This document shows positions 39,305 through 46,634 of a DNA stretch of 46,634 bases, in pieces. This DNA is from a virus. Location of the stretch: positions 1 to 46,634 of the IMG/VR virus record IMGVR_UViG_3300027852_000058; one strand, 5' to 3'. Both the position numbers and the translations under genes were made by a program. Every line of letters starts with the position of its first letter. The first letter of the stretch is position 1. Below the pieces are notes generated by a model. That model saw only the letters and a program-made list of their open reading frames with translations, did not search any database and was not told where the DNA came from.

Positions 39305-40411
39305 ATGGAGATTTCAATAACGGATCAATATCTACAAAGGGCCGTTCAAGTTGCAAGGGTTTCCGACCGGGAAGCCCTTGTTTTAAAGACTAAGCTAAAA
39401 AAAGTTCATGCCGATTTATTGAAAGAAATATTATTTAAATATGAAAATTTAACACCTTCAAAATTTACAATTCTTTCTGTAGAGATTGCAAAAGAAATTG
39501 ATAATTTTTATGCGACGACTGCTCAGCCTGATATTAAAAAACTTGGTGAGGTTCTTTTCGATAAAGAAATATTGTGGAATGATAGGGCGCTTTCTTCAGC
39601 TTTTGGTTCCGAGGTTGTTTTGTCAAAACGGGCTAGAACGTCTGCCTCCATAGCGTCTAAGCATATTTATCAAGGTTCAACTTTCGACGAATTGTTTGCT
39701 GATTTGGGGGTTAAAAATTCTAAAAGAATAACTGACCAATTGCGTTTGGCTTGGTTGAATGGTGCTTCTCCAAAAGATGCACAGGGCTTGTTGTTTTCCA
39801 CAATGACGCATTCTGAACATAATATAACAACGCTCACGCGCTCTTATATGCAAGTGTTATCGACAACGGCTCGTGAAGATTCATTAGTCGAAAATTCAGA
39901 ATTTATTGACGGTAGAATTTGGAGTTCAATTCTGGATAATCGGACGACTCCAAACATTTGCGGGATTCGTGACCAATTAAAATACGACAACGATTATCAG
40001 CCTATCAATCACGGAATCCCGTGGGGGGCTGGGCCGGGAGCTATTCATTTTAATTGCCGCTCGTCTTCGCTTCCTTACATTCGAGGGGATAATAAAAGAT
40101 TAAAACGGACAGCCGTCGTAGCAGACGAAAATTATACATTTGGTGACAAGCACACACGCACAGGTAAAGTGCGAAAGTTTACAAAGAACAGTCGTGAAAG
40201 GGGTATTTATAAAATTGAAAATACCACGACTCAAAGTAATTACGAAAAATGGTTAAGGCGACAGCCTAAAGATTTCGTCTCAGACGCTTTAAATAGTCGG
40301 GCTAAAGCTAGTGAATTTTTAGGCGGAAAAAGATTGACTGAATTTTTACCGGATTCCGGTTTAGGTTCATTGGGTTCTGTTTCAAACATAAGTTTAGACA
40401 GCTTGTTGTAA
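39305..40411 (+). CDS. MuF-like head morphogenesis protein
   Basis: A 368-aa protein. The N-terminal half is helical. The Mu gpF-like domain lies at about residues 175-265: RSYMQVLSTTAREDSLVENS, then GRIWSSILDNRTTPNICGIRD, then the closing HFNCRSSSLPY (the family pattern W...LD.RT...C ... H.NCRS). Such proteins are minor head components needed for prohead assembly and sometimes carry injected effectors. The last 60 residues are a variable tail, with no toxin domain recognised. Confidence 0.88.
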   Translation: MEISITDQYLQRAVQVARVSDREALVLKTKLKKVHADLLKEILFKYENLTPSKFTILSVEIAKEIDNFYATTAQPDIKKLGEVLFDKEILWNDRALSSAFGSEVVLSKRARTSASIASKHIYQGSTFDELFADLGVKNSKRITDQLRLAWLNGASPKDAQGLLFSTMTHSEHNITTLTRSYMQVLSTTAREDSLVENSEFIDGRIWSSILDNRTTPNICGIRDQLKYDNDYQPINHGIPWGAGPGAIHFNCRSSSLPYIRGDNKRLKRTAVVADENYTFGDKHTRTGKVRKFTKNSRERGIYKIENTTTQSNYEKWLRRQPKDFVSDALNSRAKASEFLGGKRLTEFLPDSGLGSLGSVSNISLDSLL

Positions 40412-40417
40412 AAAGAA

Positions 40418-40437
40418 TTTTTTACATTTGTAAAAAA
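40418..40437. repeat. Perfect short palindrome
   Basis: TTTTTTACA, TT, TGTAAAAAA: nine-base perfect arms, seven bases after the MuF-like stop. It is AT-rich and has no T-run of its own; it may be an operator, an RNA-processing site or a weak terminator. Confidence 0.4.
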
Positions 40438-40463
40438 TATGGCGATCAATCGAGGGTTAAAAA

Positions 40464-41270
40464 ATGTTTATAGGCAATAAATTTTTCAAATATCGTGTTT
40501 TTTCTATGGCTGACGGTGGCGAGGGCGGCGAAGGCGGCAGCGGCGGCGGCGAGCAAACATTCACAAAAGAGCAAATGGCGGCTGAAATTGCGAGGGCTGT
40601 TGACGAACAAACCACGGGCTTAAAAACAAAAAATCAAGAAATTTTGGATAAATTAAAAACTTCTCAGGATTCCTTAAGCGCTTTTGAGGGTATTGATGCA
40701 ACAGAAATGAAAACAATGTTGAAAACTTTTTCAGATAATGAAGAGTTAAAATTGATTTCTGAAGGCAAGCATGAAGAAGTGATAAATAAACGTCTTGAAA
40801 AAGAACGCGCTGTCACAAATTCTCAAATTGAAAATTTAACAAGCGAGCGTGATACTTTGTTAAGTGGTTCAAACAAAAAAGATGATTTAATTCGCGATTT
40901 AATCATCGACACTAGCATTACAGCGGAATTTGTAAAACAAGGCGGAATTCCAGAGGCCATTGATGATGTTGTTTTGCGAGCAAAGCAGGTTTTTGTTTTA
41001 GAAGCCGACGGCGATTCTTTTAATGCGGTTCCTCGAAAAAATGGCGAAATAATTTCTGGAAAAGATGGGCAATTAACAAACGCAGAGTGGATTGAAAGTT
41101 TAAAAACTTCTGCGCCTCATTTGTTCCCGAACTCCTCCGGCTCTGGACAGCCACCCAGTGGCGGCGATAAAAACAGCATAGATTCAAAGCTGAAAGCAGC
41201 GGCGGCGGCTGGCGATCAGGCCGAGTATCGACGGCTAAAAGATTTGCAAAAAGAGCAAAAAAAGGCTTGA
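40464..41270 (+). CDS. Capsid scaffold protein
   Basis: A 268-aa protein; ATG 40464 has CGAGGG upstream, while an alternative start at 40506 (MADGGEGG) has none. After a Gly-rich segment (GGEGGSGGGEQ) there is a long charged coiled coil (LKTKNQEILDKLKTSQDSLS; RAVTNSQIENLTSERDTLL), a middle domain (LIIDTSITAEFVKQGGIPEA), and a disordered C-terminal part rich in Ser/Gly/Pro ending in a Lys-rich helix. This is the usual build of scaffold proteins upstream of the coat gene, which direct capsid assembly and then leave. Confidence 0.82.
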   Translation: MFIGNKFFKYRVFSMADGGEGGEGGSGGGEQTFTKEQMAAEIARAVDEQTTGLKTKNQEILDKLKTSQDSLSAFEGIDATEMKTMLKTFSDNEELKLISEGKHEEVINKRLEKERAVTNSQIENLTSERDTLLSGSNKKDDLIRDLIIDTSITAEFVKQGGIPEAIDDVVLRAKQVFVLEADGDSFNAVPRKNGEIISGKDGQLTNAEWIESLKTSAPHLFPNSSGSGQPPSGGDKNSIDSKLKAAAAAGDQAEYRRLKDLQKEQKKA

Positions 41271-41470
41271 TTTATAAGGCGATTATCAATATCTTCCCAG
41301 TATCCCCTACGGGTTTACCGCTTCTATTAGCAAAGGCTAGGCTGGCGCTAATAGGCTAGAAGATGTAAGCAACCATAGGGCGAGGGTCAGGCTCTCGCTT
41401 AGTTTGGTGCTTATATAGCAGTATTTCCCCATCCCACAAGGTTAGGCCAAGTGGCAGGACGCAAAAAGTT
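41271..41470 (+). ncRNA. Candidate structured RNA between scaffold and coat genes
   Basis: About 200 bases without a gene, clearly richer in GC than their surroundings. Stems on the plus strand: CTATTAGC (41324-41331) with GCTAATAG (41347-41354); AAGC-A-ACCA (41367-41375) with TGGTGCTT (41405-41412), enclosing GCGAGGG (41380-41386) with CTCTCGC (41392-41398); CCAC-aa-GG (41434-41441) with CC-aa-GTGG (41447-41454). CAGTATCCCC (41298-41307) recurs as CAGTATTTCCCC (41419-41430). No tRNA, tmRNA or known riboswitch is recognised. The rest, up to the coat start at 41571, is a T-rich spacer ending in a GGAG site. Confidence 0.55.
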
Positions 41471-41570
41471 TTTTGGTTTTTGTTCTGTTAATTGGCCTTT
41501 TTCTTTTTTCAGCAATCTCCAAAAAAATAAACTTATTTTTTTATATTTAATTTTTTTGGAGAATTAAAAA

Positions 41571-42728
41571 ATGCCAAATGCTTTTGAAGAAATGGACTCA
41601 ATCGGGTCTGAAGCTCTGGTTCATCTTGAGGATGGGCTGAATATTACGAAACTTGCCGCTAAAGATATTAGCTCTGATTTTAACAAAACCGCAGACGGTT
41701 ATGCTAAAGGCTCTACCGTTCGGATTGTTACTCGCCCCGAGTACGAAGCCAAAGAATTTTCAACTGCGATTGAGCCTCAAGAGAGTCGTGAATCAAAACG
41801 ATCACTGACTGTCGAAAAACTTTTCGATATTTCTGTAGAAATTACAGCAAAAGAAAAGGCCATGAACCTTTCCAGTCTTTCTGAGCAGGTTATTAAGCCA
41901 GCGGCTTATAAACTTGCTGAGGCTTGCGATATTTACGTTGGAAGCAAAATTGTCGAAGGTGCCGGTAATTATTATTCCAATGATATTTTTGCCAGTGCTG
42001 CGGATATGGCGCTTGCCCGTGATGCCGCAAATATTCAACAGCTAGAGTTAGATGGTCGATTCTGCCTTGTCAATACCGCTCTGGAAGCAAAATTACTGGG
42101 CCTGACTTATTTTAACACTTTCACAAATCGCGGCGAAGACGGTGCGCGTGTTTTTCGCGAGGGTAACATGGGTCGCGGTTTGGGTATGGATTTTTATTCA
42201 AGCGTTAATTTCCCTGTTGACGGTCACACTCCCGGCGATGGTTCAACCACTGTTGATAGCGGTACGCCGGTTTCTGGAATTTATCCAAACAACAAAATTG
42301 GTGATACTTCGCTAGTTGTTGATTCTACTTCTGGAACTTTTAACGCTGGTGATCGAATAAAAGTTGCTGGACTAAAACGTCCTTTGATTGTTGCTTCTCA
42401 AGTTGTCGCAACGGGAACGGCAATTCCTTTGGTCGATCCAATTACTGAAGTTATCACGGATGGCGCGGCTGTTACGGTTGTCGGTTCTGGTCTGACAGTT
42501 TCAACTTTGGACGGTGCAATTTTCGATTCCCAATCTTTGGCAATCGCAATGCCCGTTTTGGATAAACCTTCTGATAAGCCTGCCAGTGTAGTGTCTAACA
42601 ACGGTTACTCGATTCGAGTTGCGATGGGTTATGACATGAACACGAAAAAAGAAACCCTCTCACTGGATCTTTTAATCGGTGCTAAAGCATACGATCCACG
42701 GCGAATTACTCTGCTTAGAAATTACTAA
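41571..42728 (+). CDS. Major capsid protein, P22 coat-like
   Basis: A 385-aa protein with TTTTGGAGAATTA before ATG. It matches the P22 gp5-type coat family: an N-terminal arm, VRIVTRPEYEAKEF, the helix LSSLSEQVIKPAAYKLAEACD, RFCLVNTALEAKLLG, GNMGRGLGMDFYSSVNFP, then an inserted Ig-like or jelly-roll segment (GDTSLVVDSTSGTFNAGDRI), and the closing GYDMNTKKETLSLDLLIGA. It forms the HK97-fold shell. A terminator-like hairpin directly follows, so this gene could be expressed above the level of the later ones. Confidence 0.93.
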   Translation: MPNAFEEMDSIGSEALVHLEDGLNITKLAAKDISSDFNKTADGYAKGSTVRIVTRPEYEAKEFSTAIEPQESRESKRSLTVEKLFDISVEITAKEKAMNLSSLSEQVIKPAAYKLAEACDIYVGSKIVEGAGNYYSNDIFASAADMALARDAANIQQLELDGRFCLVNTALEAKLLGLTYFNTFTNRGEDGARVFREGNMGRGLGMDFYSSVNFPVDGHTPGDGSTTVDSGTPVSGIYPNNKIGDTSLVVDSTSGTFNAGDRIKVAGLKRPLIVASQVVATGTAIPLVDPITEVITDGAAVTVVGSGLTVSTLDGAIFDSQSLAIAMPVLDKPSDKPASVVSNNGYSIRVAMGYDMNTKKETLSLDLLIGAKAYDPRRITLLRNY

Positions 42729-42741
42729 GTTTCGCCATCTT

Positions 42742-42776
42742 GGGCGTTAGTTTTATTTTTGCTTTCGCCCTTTTTT
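42742..42776 (+). terminator. Terminator after the coat gene
   Basis: GGGCG (42742-42746) pairs with CGCCC (42766-42770) around a 19-base loop, followed by six T. The loop is long, so it is probably a partial terminator. Confidence 0.5.
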
Positions 42777-42802
42777 CAATCAATTAAATAGGATTTTTTA
42801 TT

Positions 42803-43069
42803 ATGAAAACTGTTTATCACAAGAAAACCGGAAAGTCTGCAACGTGCGATCCCGGTCAAGCTGAAATCTTGCTTGAAGGTGGCAATTATGTTTCTGAATT
42901 TGATGATTCAGAAGCTCAGGCCGAAGCTAAAAAGGAAGCTGACGAAAAAGCCGAGGCTTTGGAGGCTGAAGCTAAAGCCGAGCGTGACGCTATAAAAGCT
43001 GAAGTTCGTGCAGAAATTGAAGCCGAAAACAAAGGCGGTACAGGCGCTAAAAAAGCTGGCGCTAAATAA
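42803..43069 (+). CDS. Unknown charged protein after the coat gene
   Basis: An 88-aa protein. The first 35 residues form a short domain (YHKKTGKSATCDPGQAEILLEGGNY), similar to small head-associated proteins with a Gly-x-Tyr end; the rest is an alternating Glu/Lys/Ala helix (AEALEAEAKAERDAIKAEVR) and a Gly/Lys tail. A neck or decoration role is possible but is inferred only from position. Confidence 0.6.
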   Translation: MKTVYHKKTGKSATCDPGQAEILLEGGNYVSEFDDSEAQAEAKKEADEKAEALEAEAKAERDAIKAEVRAEIEAENKGGTGAKKAGAK

Positions 43070-43071
43070 AA

Positions 43072-43407
43072 ATGTCTATTCTTTTTAAAAAGAAAGAAAA
43101 TCAATATGGGTTGCGCTCAGAAATTTTGCTGGGCGCAATTTCCATCGAGCCATTTTTTGCAAAACTTGGCGTAAATCTTGTAGTAACAAGCGGCGCGGAA
43201 AGTTACAAGCATTCAGCTATTAGGTCAGCTCATTATCGTGGCGACGCTATTGACGTTCGCACCAAACACCTACCCAAAAGCGTGAACAAAAAAGAATTTG
43301 TTAAAAAAATAAAACGAAAACTTGGCAAAAATTTTGTAGTTATTTTAGAAGGCGAAGGCAAGGTGTGGGAGCATATTCACATTCATTGGTCGCCAATCTT
43401 TGAATAA
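43072..43407 (+). CDS. M15-type peptidoglycan peptidase, probable endolysin
   Basis: A 111-aa protein with the zinc peptidase pattern of the M15 family: SAIRSAHYRGDAIDVR (H54, D61) and VWEHIHIHW (E100 and H103), and the usual VTSGAES strand before. Such enzymes cut the peptide cross-links of peptidoglycan. It has no signal peptide, so it needs a holin; the next genes encode membrane proteins, which suggests a lysis cassette. It starts two bases after the previous stop. A structural role in the virion is the alternative. Confidence 0.8.
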   Translation: MSILFKKKENQYGLRSEILLGAISIEPFFAKLGVNLVVTSGAESYKHSAIRSAHYRGDAIDVRTKHLPKSVNKKEFVKKIKRKLGKNFVVILEGEGKVWEHIHIHWSPIFE

Positions 43408-43416
43408 GGGCTTTTG

Positions 43417-43836
43417 ATGTCGGACAGTTTGGAGAAATTAAGGCGTGATTTTGAGCATTTTAAAGATAAATTATTCGAGGAGCAGGCAGATATTTTGCCT
43501 CAGATAATATCTTTGGAAGCTAAAATATTCGATAAGTTGTCGACAAATGTTCGCTGGGCTTCTGGTGTTCTGGTGGTCGTTTTAATAGCTATTTTTGGCT
43601 GGGTTTCTTCAGAGAAAAAAGCAAGCAATGAAAATCATAGGCAAACTGATTTTTCAATTTATGAATTGAGGGAGCAAAACGCGATCACAGCTTTGACGGT
43701 TGATAACGCGGTAAAAACCCTAGTTCAATCGATGGACAATACAAACGAAGAAATAAAAGAATTAGCAAAAAGAACAAATGCTCAAGTTGAAAGAACTCAA
43801 GAAAATTTAATAAAACATATCGAAAAAGATGAATGA
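43417..43836 (+). CDS. Single-pass membrane protein, possible holin or spanin component
   Basis: ATG 43417 is preferred to the TTG at 43414. The 139-aa product has a cytoplasmic-type helical N-terminus (EKLRRDFEHFKDKLFEEQAD), one transmembrane segment at about residues 49-65 (GVLVVVLIAIFGWVS) and a coiled-coil tail (LAKRTNAQVERTQENLIK). XhlA-like holin-associated proteins and inner-membrane spanins can look like this. The neighbours (M15 peptidase before, lipoprotein two genes after) fit lysis. Confidence 0.65.
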   Translation: MSDSLEKLRRDFEHFKDKLFEEQADILPQIISLEAKIFDKLSTNVRWASGVLVVVLIAIFGWVSSEKKASNENHRQTDFSIYELREQNAITALTVDNAVKTLVQSMDNTNEEIKELAKRTNAQVERTQENLIKHIEKDE

Positions 43837-44344
43837 GATACTATTAAATTATGAAGAGGCCAAGCAATTGTTTGGCTCTTTTGATTATCGAAAAACCGCA
43901 ATTTTGCAGCGTGGTTTATTCGATGCTTATTCTGAAGGTTCTCAAGAGTGGATAGTTTTAAAACCCTGTTATATTTGGTCGGTCAGTATAAATCGTTGCA
44001 TTTGTATTCCAGCGGGATTCGTTACCGACTTCGCATCAATCCCACGGATTTTTAGGCCATTATTTACGGGACACGGGCGAACAAGATACCCAGCTTTAGC
44101 GCATGATATTTTATATGCCATTGCTGGCTCTGAATTATCGAGCCTTAGCCGAAAACATGCTGATTTGGTTTTAAAAGACTTGTGCGAAGTTGTTGGAATG
44201 CAAAAAAGGCGCGTTTTTGCGGTGTTTTACGCGGTCAGGCTTGGCGGTTTCATTGCTTGGAGTAAGAAAACAAAAGATTTTTCGTTTGTCACTCCAGATG
44301 TTTTTGAAAAATACCGAAATTATCACAGTGAATTATTCGCATGA
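43829..44344 (+). CDS. DUF1353 protein
   Basis: A 171-aa protein with the DUF1353 pattern IPAGFVTDFASIPRIFRPLF, then RYPALAHDILYAIAG and RRVFAVFYAVRLGGFIAW. The family is common in phages near lysis or tail genes; the function is not established, and a peptidoglycan-related role has been suggested from gene context. It overlaps the neighbours by eight and four bases. Confidence 0.85.
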   Translation: MNEILLNYEEAKQLFGSFDYRKTAILQRGLFDAYSEGSQEWIVLKPCYIWSVSINRCICIPAGFVTDFASIPRIFRPLFTGHGRTRYPALAHDILYAIAGSELSSLSRKHADLVLKDLCEVVGMQKRRVFAVFYAVRLGGFIAWSKKTKDFSFVTPDVFEKYRNYHSELFA

Positions 44345-44619
44345 AAAAAATAATAATTATTTTATTTTGTTTTTTTATTTTTGCCTGTACAGGCTATGGA
44401 AAAGCAAAATATTCCTATTCCCTTTGCGAGAATGATATTTGTACAGAAATAGTTTTGCAAAATTCAAAGAATATTGGCGAATTGACAGCGGAAGTTGAAA
44501 CAAAAAACGGAACCAAAATAAAATTGACAGAAAAAAATGTCGATTCTAGTTCACCATTGAAGCAAGCCGGTGAAATTAACGCTGGTTTAATTTCAATACT
44601 CAAAGACAAAATCCCATAA
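44341..44619 (+). CDS. Small lipoprotein, possible outer-membrane spanin
   Basis: A 92-aa protein starting in the ATGA overlap. It has a type II signal: KK, a hydrophobic stretch (IIIILFCFFIFAC) and lipobox cysteine C16, with threonine at +2, which directs lipoproteins to the outer membrane in gammaproteobacteria. The mature part has two cysteines (CENDIC), strands, and a helical end. With the preceding membrane protein it could complete the lysis group; it is not an embedded Rz1 gene as in lambda. Confidence 0.7.
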   Translation: MKKIIIILFCFFIFACTGYGKAKYSYSLCENDICTEIVLQNSKNIGELTAEVETKNGTKIKLTEKNVDSSSPLKQAGEINAGLISILKDKIP

Positions 44620-44631
44620 CGAGGTTTAGAC

Positions 44632-44874
44632 ATGAATGATTTAACGAAAGCTGTTCCAGTAGAGGCGAAAGACGTAATCATTAACGCCAGCGATTCTCAG
44701 AAAGTCGAGCGTTTTTTAGGTAGAGTCGAACGAATGACTCAAGCCCTTTCCGATGAAAAGAAAAGGAAAACACCACGGCCAGCTCGGATAAAAGAATTGA
44801 CCGAGGAAATCGAAGATATGAATTTGGAGTTGAAAGTTTTACAGCGAAAAATTCAAAAGCAACAAGCCGTTTAA
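44632..44874 (+). CDS. Unknown coiled-coil protein
   Basis: An 80-aa protein with AACGAGG before ATG. It is helical and charged (RVERMTQALSDEKKRKTPRPA; EEIEDMNLELKVLQRKIQKQ). It could be a small neck or accessory protein. No known family. Confidence 0.6.
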   Translation: MNDLTKAVPVEAKDVIINASDSQKVERFLGRVERMTQALSDEKKRKTPRPARIKELTEEIEDMNLELKVLQRKIQKQQAV

Positions 44875-44910
44875 TGTTGTTAATTTTATTTTAATTTTGA
44901 GGATTTTATA

Positions 44911-45366
44911 ATGCCCGCTGTTACTTTTAATTTATATGATAAATATCGACAAAACTCTTTTAATGGTGGGGCAATTGATATTGATGCCGCAACATTAAAA
45001 ATGGCTATCGTCACTGGCTCATACACTCTCGATCAAAATTTACATGATTTCTTTGATGATGTTGTGGCAAACGAGGTTTCTGGAAATAACTACACGGCGG
45101 GTGGAAACGCTTGTACGGCAGGCACCGTGACAATTAACGGCTCTGGTCTTGTTACCGTGGATGCTAACGATCCAGCTGTCTGGTCACAACATGCGACCGG
45201 GTTTTCAAATGGTCGCCGCGCAATTCTTTACGATTCCGGCCCCGCTTCCGATGCAACCCGGCCCTTGATCGGTTTTTCAAATGATTTTGGAGCTGATAAA
45301 GGCAATGTCGATGGTGATTTTTCAACGACATTTAGTGCGTCAGGCATCTTCACATCTGCGCGATAA
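44911..45366 (+). CDS. Phage virion-associated protein (head or decoration)
   Basis: A 151-aa protein of a type common in phage structural modules: LKMAIVTGSYTLDQNLHDFF, DDVVANEVSGNNYTAGGNAC, WSQHATGFSNGRRAILYD and FSTTFSASGIF. These proteins follow coat genes in many phages and are recovered in virions, but their exact place (decoration or neck) is not settled. AGGATTTTA upstream is a fair ribosome site. Confidence 0.7.
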   Translation: MPAVTFNLYDKYRQNSFNGGAIDIDAATLKMAIVTGSYTLDQNLHDFFDDVVANEVSGNNYTAGGNACTAGTVTINGSGLVTVDANDPAVWSQHATGFSNGRRAILYDSGPASDATRPLIGFSNDFGADKGNVDGDFSTTFSASGIFTSAR

Positions 45367-45433
45367 TTAAATCAAAATTAAATAAAAGCGGTAATATTTC
45401 TTATCGCTTTTATTTAATTATTTGAGTTTTTAA

Positions 45434-45772
45434 ATGCCTATTTCTAGCATAACGTCAACGCCTACCAGCCTCACCCTTGTGGGTGTGGGGCCGGGTGGTG
45501 TGCTGACGGTTAATTATGCGGATATTCCCGGTAATTCTTGGAATAACAATAGGCTGAATAAATTAGTCGCAAAAGTTCAAGATTTAATCGATGTTAGAAT
45601 TCCATTAGATGACCCATCCTTAATCGATGATCCAGATGCCCTGGTTGACCCCGCTCGCCCTGATTTTTTTCACGAAGGTGGAGACTTAGTTTCTCGATCT
45701 ATTATTATTTCTGATGTATCTTTTGATAATGTAAATGATATTTTAAATTTTAAATTAAGTAGGGCGGGATAA
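45434..45772 (+). CDS. Unknown structural-module protein
   Basis: A 112-aa protein, Ser/Thr-rich at the N-terminus, with NRLNKLVAKVQDLIDVRIPL and a Pro/Asp-rich middle, then VSRSIIISDVSFDNVNDILNF. It is linked to the next gene by TAATG. No known family; a neck or tail-connector role would suit the location. Confidence 0.6.
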   Translation: MPISSITSTPTSLTLVGVGPGGVLTVNYADIPGNSWNNNRLNKLVAKVQDLIDVRIPLDDPSLIDDPDALVDPARPDFFHEGGDLVSRSIIISDVSFDNVNDILNFKLSRAG

Positions 45773-46634
45773 TGGCCCTTACAATAAATAGATTTCTAGG
45801 CGCTGAAACTGGCGGGCTTGAGGAGTTAAATACTTCCTCATCTTTTATTACCGCTGAGACTTCCGCGTCGTATATGCTCGGCAACGATAGTTATTACTAT
45901 AGAATAAGTGGTGGCACTCCCACCGCTACCATATCCATAGATGGTGCTGGGGTTTCTGACGCGGGCAACGATTATGTAATAGGGTTTGATTTCGCGGTAA
46001 GTGGCCTCACAAGTACTTTTTCATTTGCTCAAGTCCAAGATACTTCTAGTGGGGTCATAGCAGAAATACGTTATAACGCAAGTAATGGTTTTGTCGAAGT
46101 ATTAGATGCTAGCGGGGTTGTGGCAATTACCGGCAGTTCGGCATTAGTGGCTGATACTAAGTATTTTATAGAATTATATTTCGAGCAAGCTGCATCAGGT
46201 GCTGCGGAGTTGTTTATAGATGGCGCTAGTGAAGGTACAGCCTCCGCAACTGATTTCACAGATGGCGCGGCGGTAGATAGCCTGTTAATACAGGCTTCAA
46301 ATGCTTCGGAAGCCACGCTATTCAACAACATTTATTTTATGTCAGGAGCCACCGCAAGCTCTGACAGATTAGGCCCAGTTGAAGTTATTGGGTATCGAAG
46401 CAGTTTGGCGAGTGCTACGCCTGACACTGGATCAGGTGTTTTAAACAATGGTAATTGGGGGGACGCGCAGGAACTGCCATTTAGTGAAACTAATGTCGCG
46501 GAATACACGACAACCGCGTCGCTTTCTGGCTTAGTTTATACCGATGATGCTGGTGGCAGCGCTGGAACAGGAGGGCCAAACACAGATGCTAATGTCGATG
46601 TTGCTGATATTGTAGCAATGAGCGGCGTTTGGAG
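45772..46634 (+). CDS. Concanavalin/LamG-like structural protein, 3' truncated
   Basis: The frame runs off the window after 287 codons. Residues about 1-200 look like a jelly-roll of the concanavalin or laminin-G type (YVIGFDFAVSGLTSTFSFAQ; GFVEVLDASG; DTKYFIELYFE, AAELFIDGASEG; NIYFMSG). After a linker there is a short segment, DANVDVADI, that recalls a calcium-binding or dockerin-like turn. Such proteins decorate heads or tails and may bind glycans. The missing end cannot be judged. Confidence 0.6.
   Translation, partial: MALTINRFLGAETGGLEELNTSSSFITAETSASYMLGNDSYYYRISGGTPTATISIDGAGVSDAGNDYVIGFDFAVSGLTSTFSFAQVQDTSSGVIAEIRYNASNGFVEVLDASGVVAITGSSALVADTKYFIELYFEQAASGAAELFIDGASEGTASATDFTDGAAVDSLLIQASNASEATLFNNIYFMSGATASSDRLGPVEVIGYRSSLASATPDTGSGVLNNGNWGDAQELPFSETNVAEYTTTASLSGLVYTDDAGGSAGTGGPNTDANVDVADIVAMSGVW

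Noticed and set aside
41271-41470. tRNA or tmRNA in the scaffold-coat gap
   Set aside because: There is no cloverleaf, T-loop GGTTCGA pattern or CCA end; the stems do not match tRNA geometry.
1-46634. Possible circular closure of the window
   Set aside because: Joining the end to the start puts the final gene into a stop after a few codons and leaves the tail tube without a start; no terminal direct repeat is visible, so sequence is likely missing between the ends.

Overview
The window is a contiguous piece of an AT-rich genome of a tailed double-stranded DNA phage. By its gene set it is siphovirus-like: a long tape measure, a frameshifted tail assembly chaperone and no sheath or baseplate-wedge genes. 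Both ends cut genes. The tail tube protein is missing its start at base 1, and a concanavalin-like structural protein runs off at base 46634. The two ends do not join in frame, so a stretch holding the head-tail connector genes is probably missing. Three sites close to the gammaproteobacterial LexA consensus, sigma70-type promoters and GGAG ribosome sites suggest a gammaproteobacterial host (inference). No integrase, lysogeny repressor, tRNA or CRISPR array was seen.

Layout. Bases 1-12843 (+): tail module, with tail tube, G and GT chaperones joined by an A-AAA-AAG frameshift site, 1608-aa tape measure, two tail-tip proteins, two paralogous beta-propeller-like fibre proteins and a small distal protein. 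Bases 12848-19836: a mixed segment. Three single-gene (+) units with their own promoters and terminators lie among leftward genes for a complete DNA polymerase III alpha subunit, a DnaQ-type exonuclease and an ArdC-type protein. Bases 19907-29834 (-): a long leftward early operon. It holds an SF2 helicase, a Cas4-like nuclease, a DUF669 protein, a Sak4-like ATPase, a MazG-like pyrophosphohydrolase, an HNH nuclease, a Nudix hydrolase and many small unknown proteins. Inside it is a structured leader with its own promoter.

Bases 29978-32242 (+): divergent primase-helicase. Bases 32243-33589: a gene-free region with three LexA-type boxes, AAGGTAGT iterons and a DnaA-like box, the best origin candidate. 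Bases 33590-36593 (+): small accessory genes, including a Lar-type restriction alleviation protein, a Hjc-like nuclease and a NUMOD4-only protein. Bases 36580-46634 (+): packaging and head module, with large terminase, DUF4055 portal, MuF-like protein, scaffold, a strongly structured 200-nt intergenic segment, a P22-type coat protein, a lysis-like group (M15 peptidase, membrane protein, lipoprotein) and virion proteins leading toward the tail tube.

Together the genes describe a lytic programme with its own replicative polymerase, proofreading exonuclease, primase-helicase and recombination set, plus two antirestriction genes. The most interesting unexplained items are the structured RNA before the coat gene, the leader RNA with an anti-ribosome-site loop, and the LexA/iteron region.
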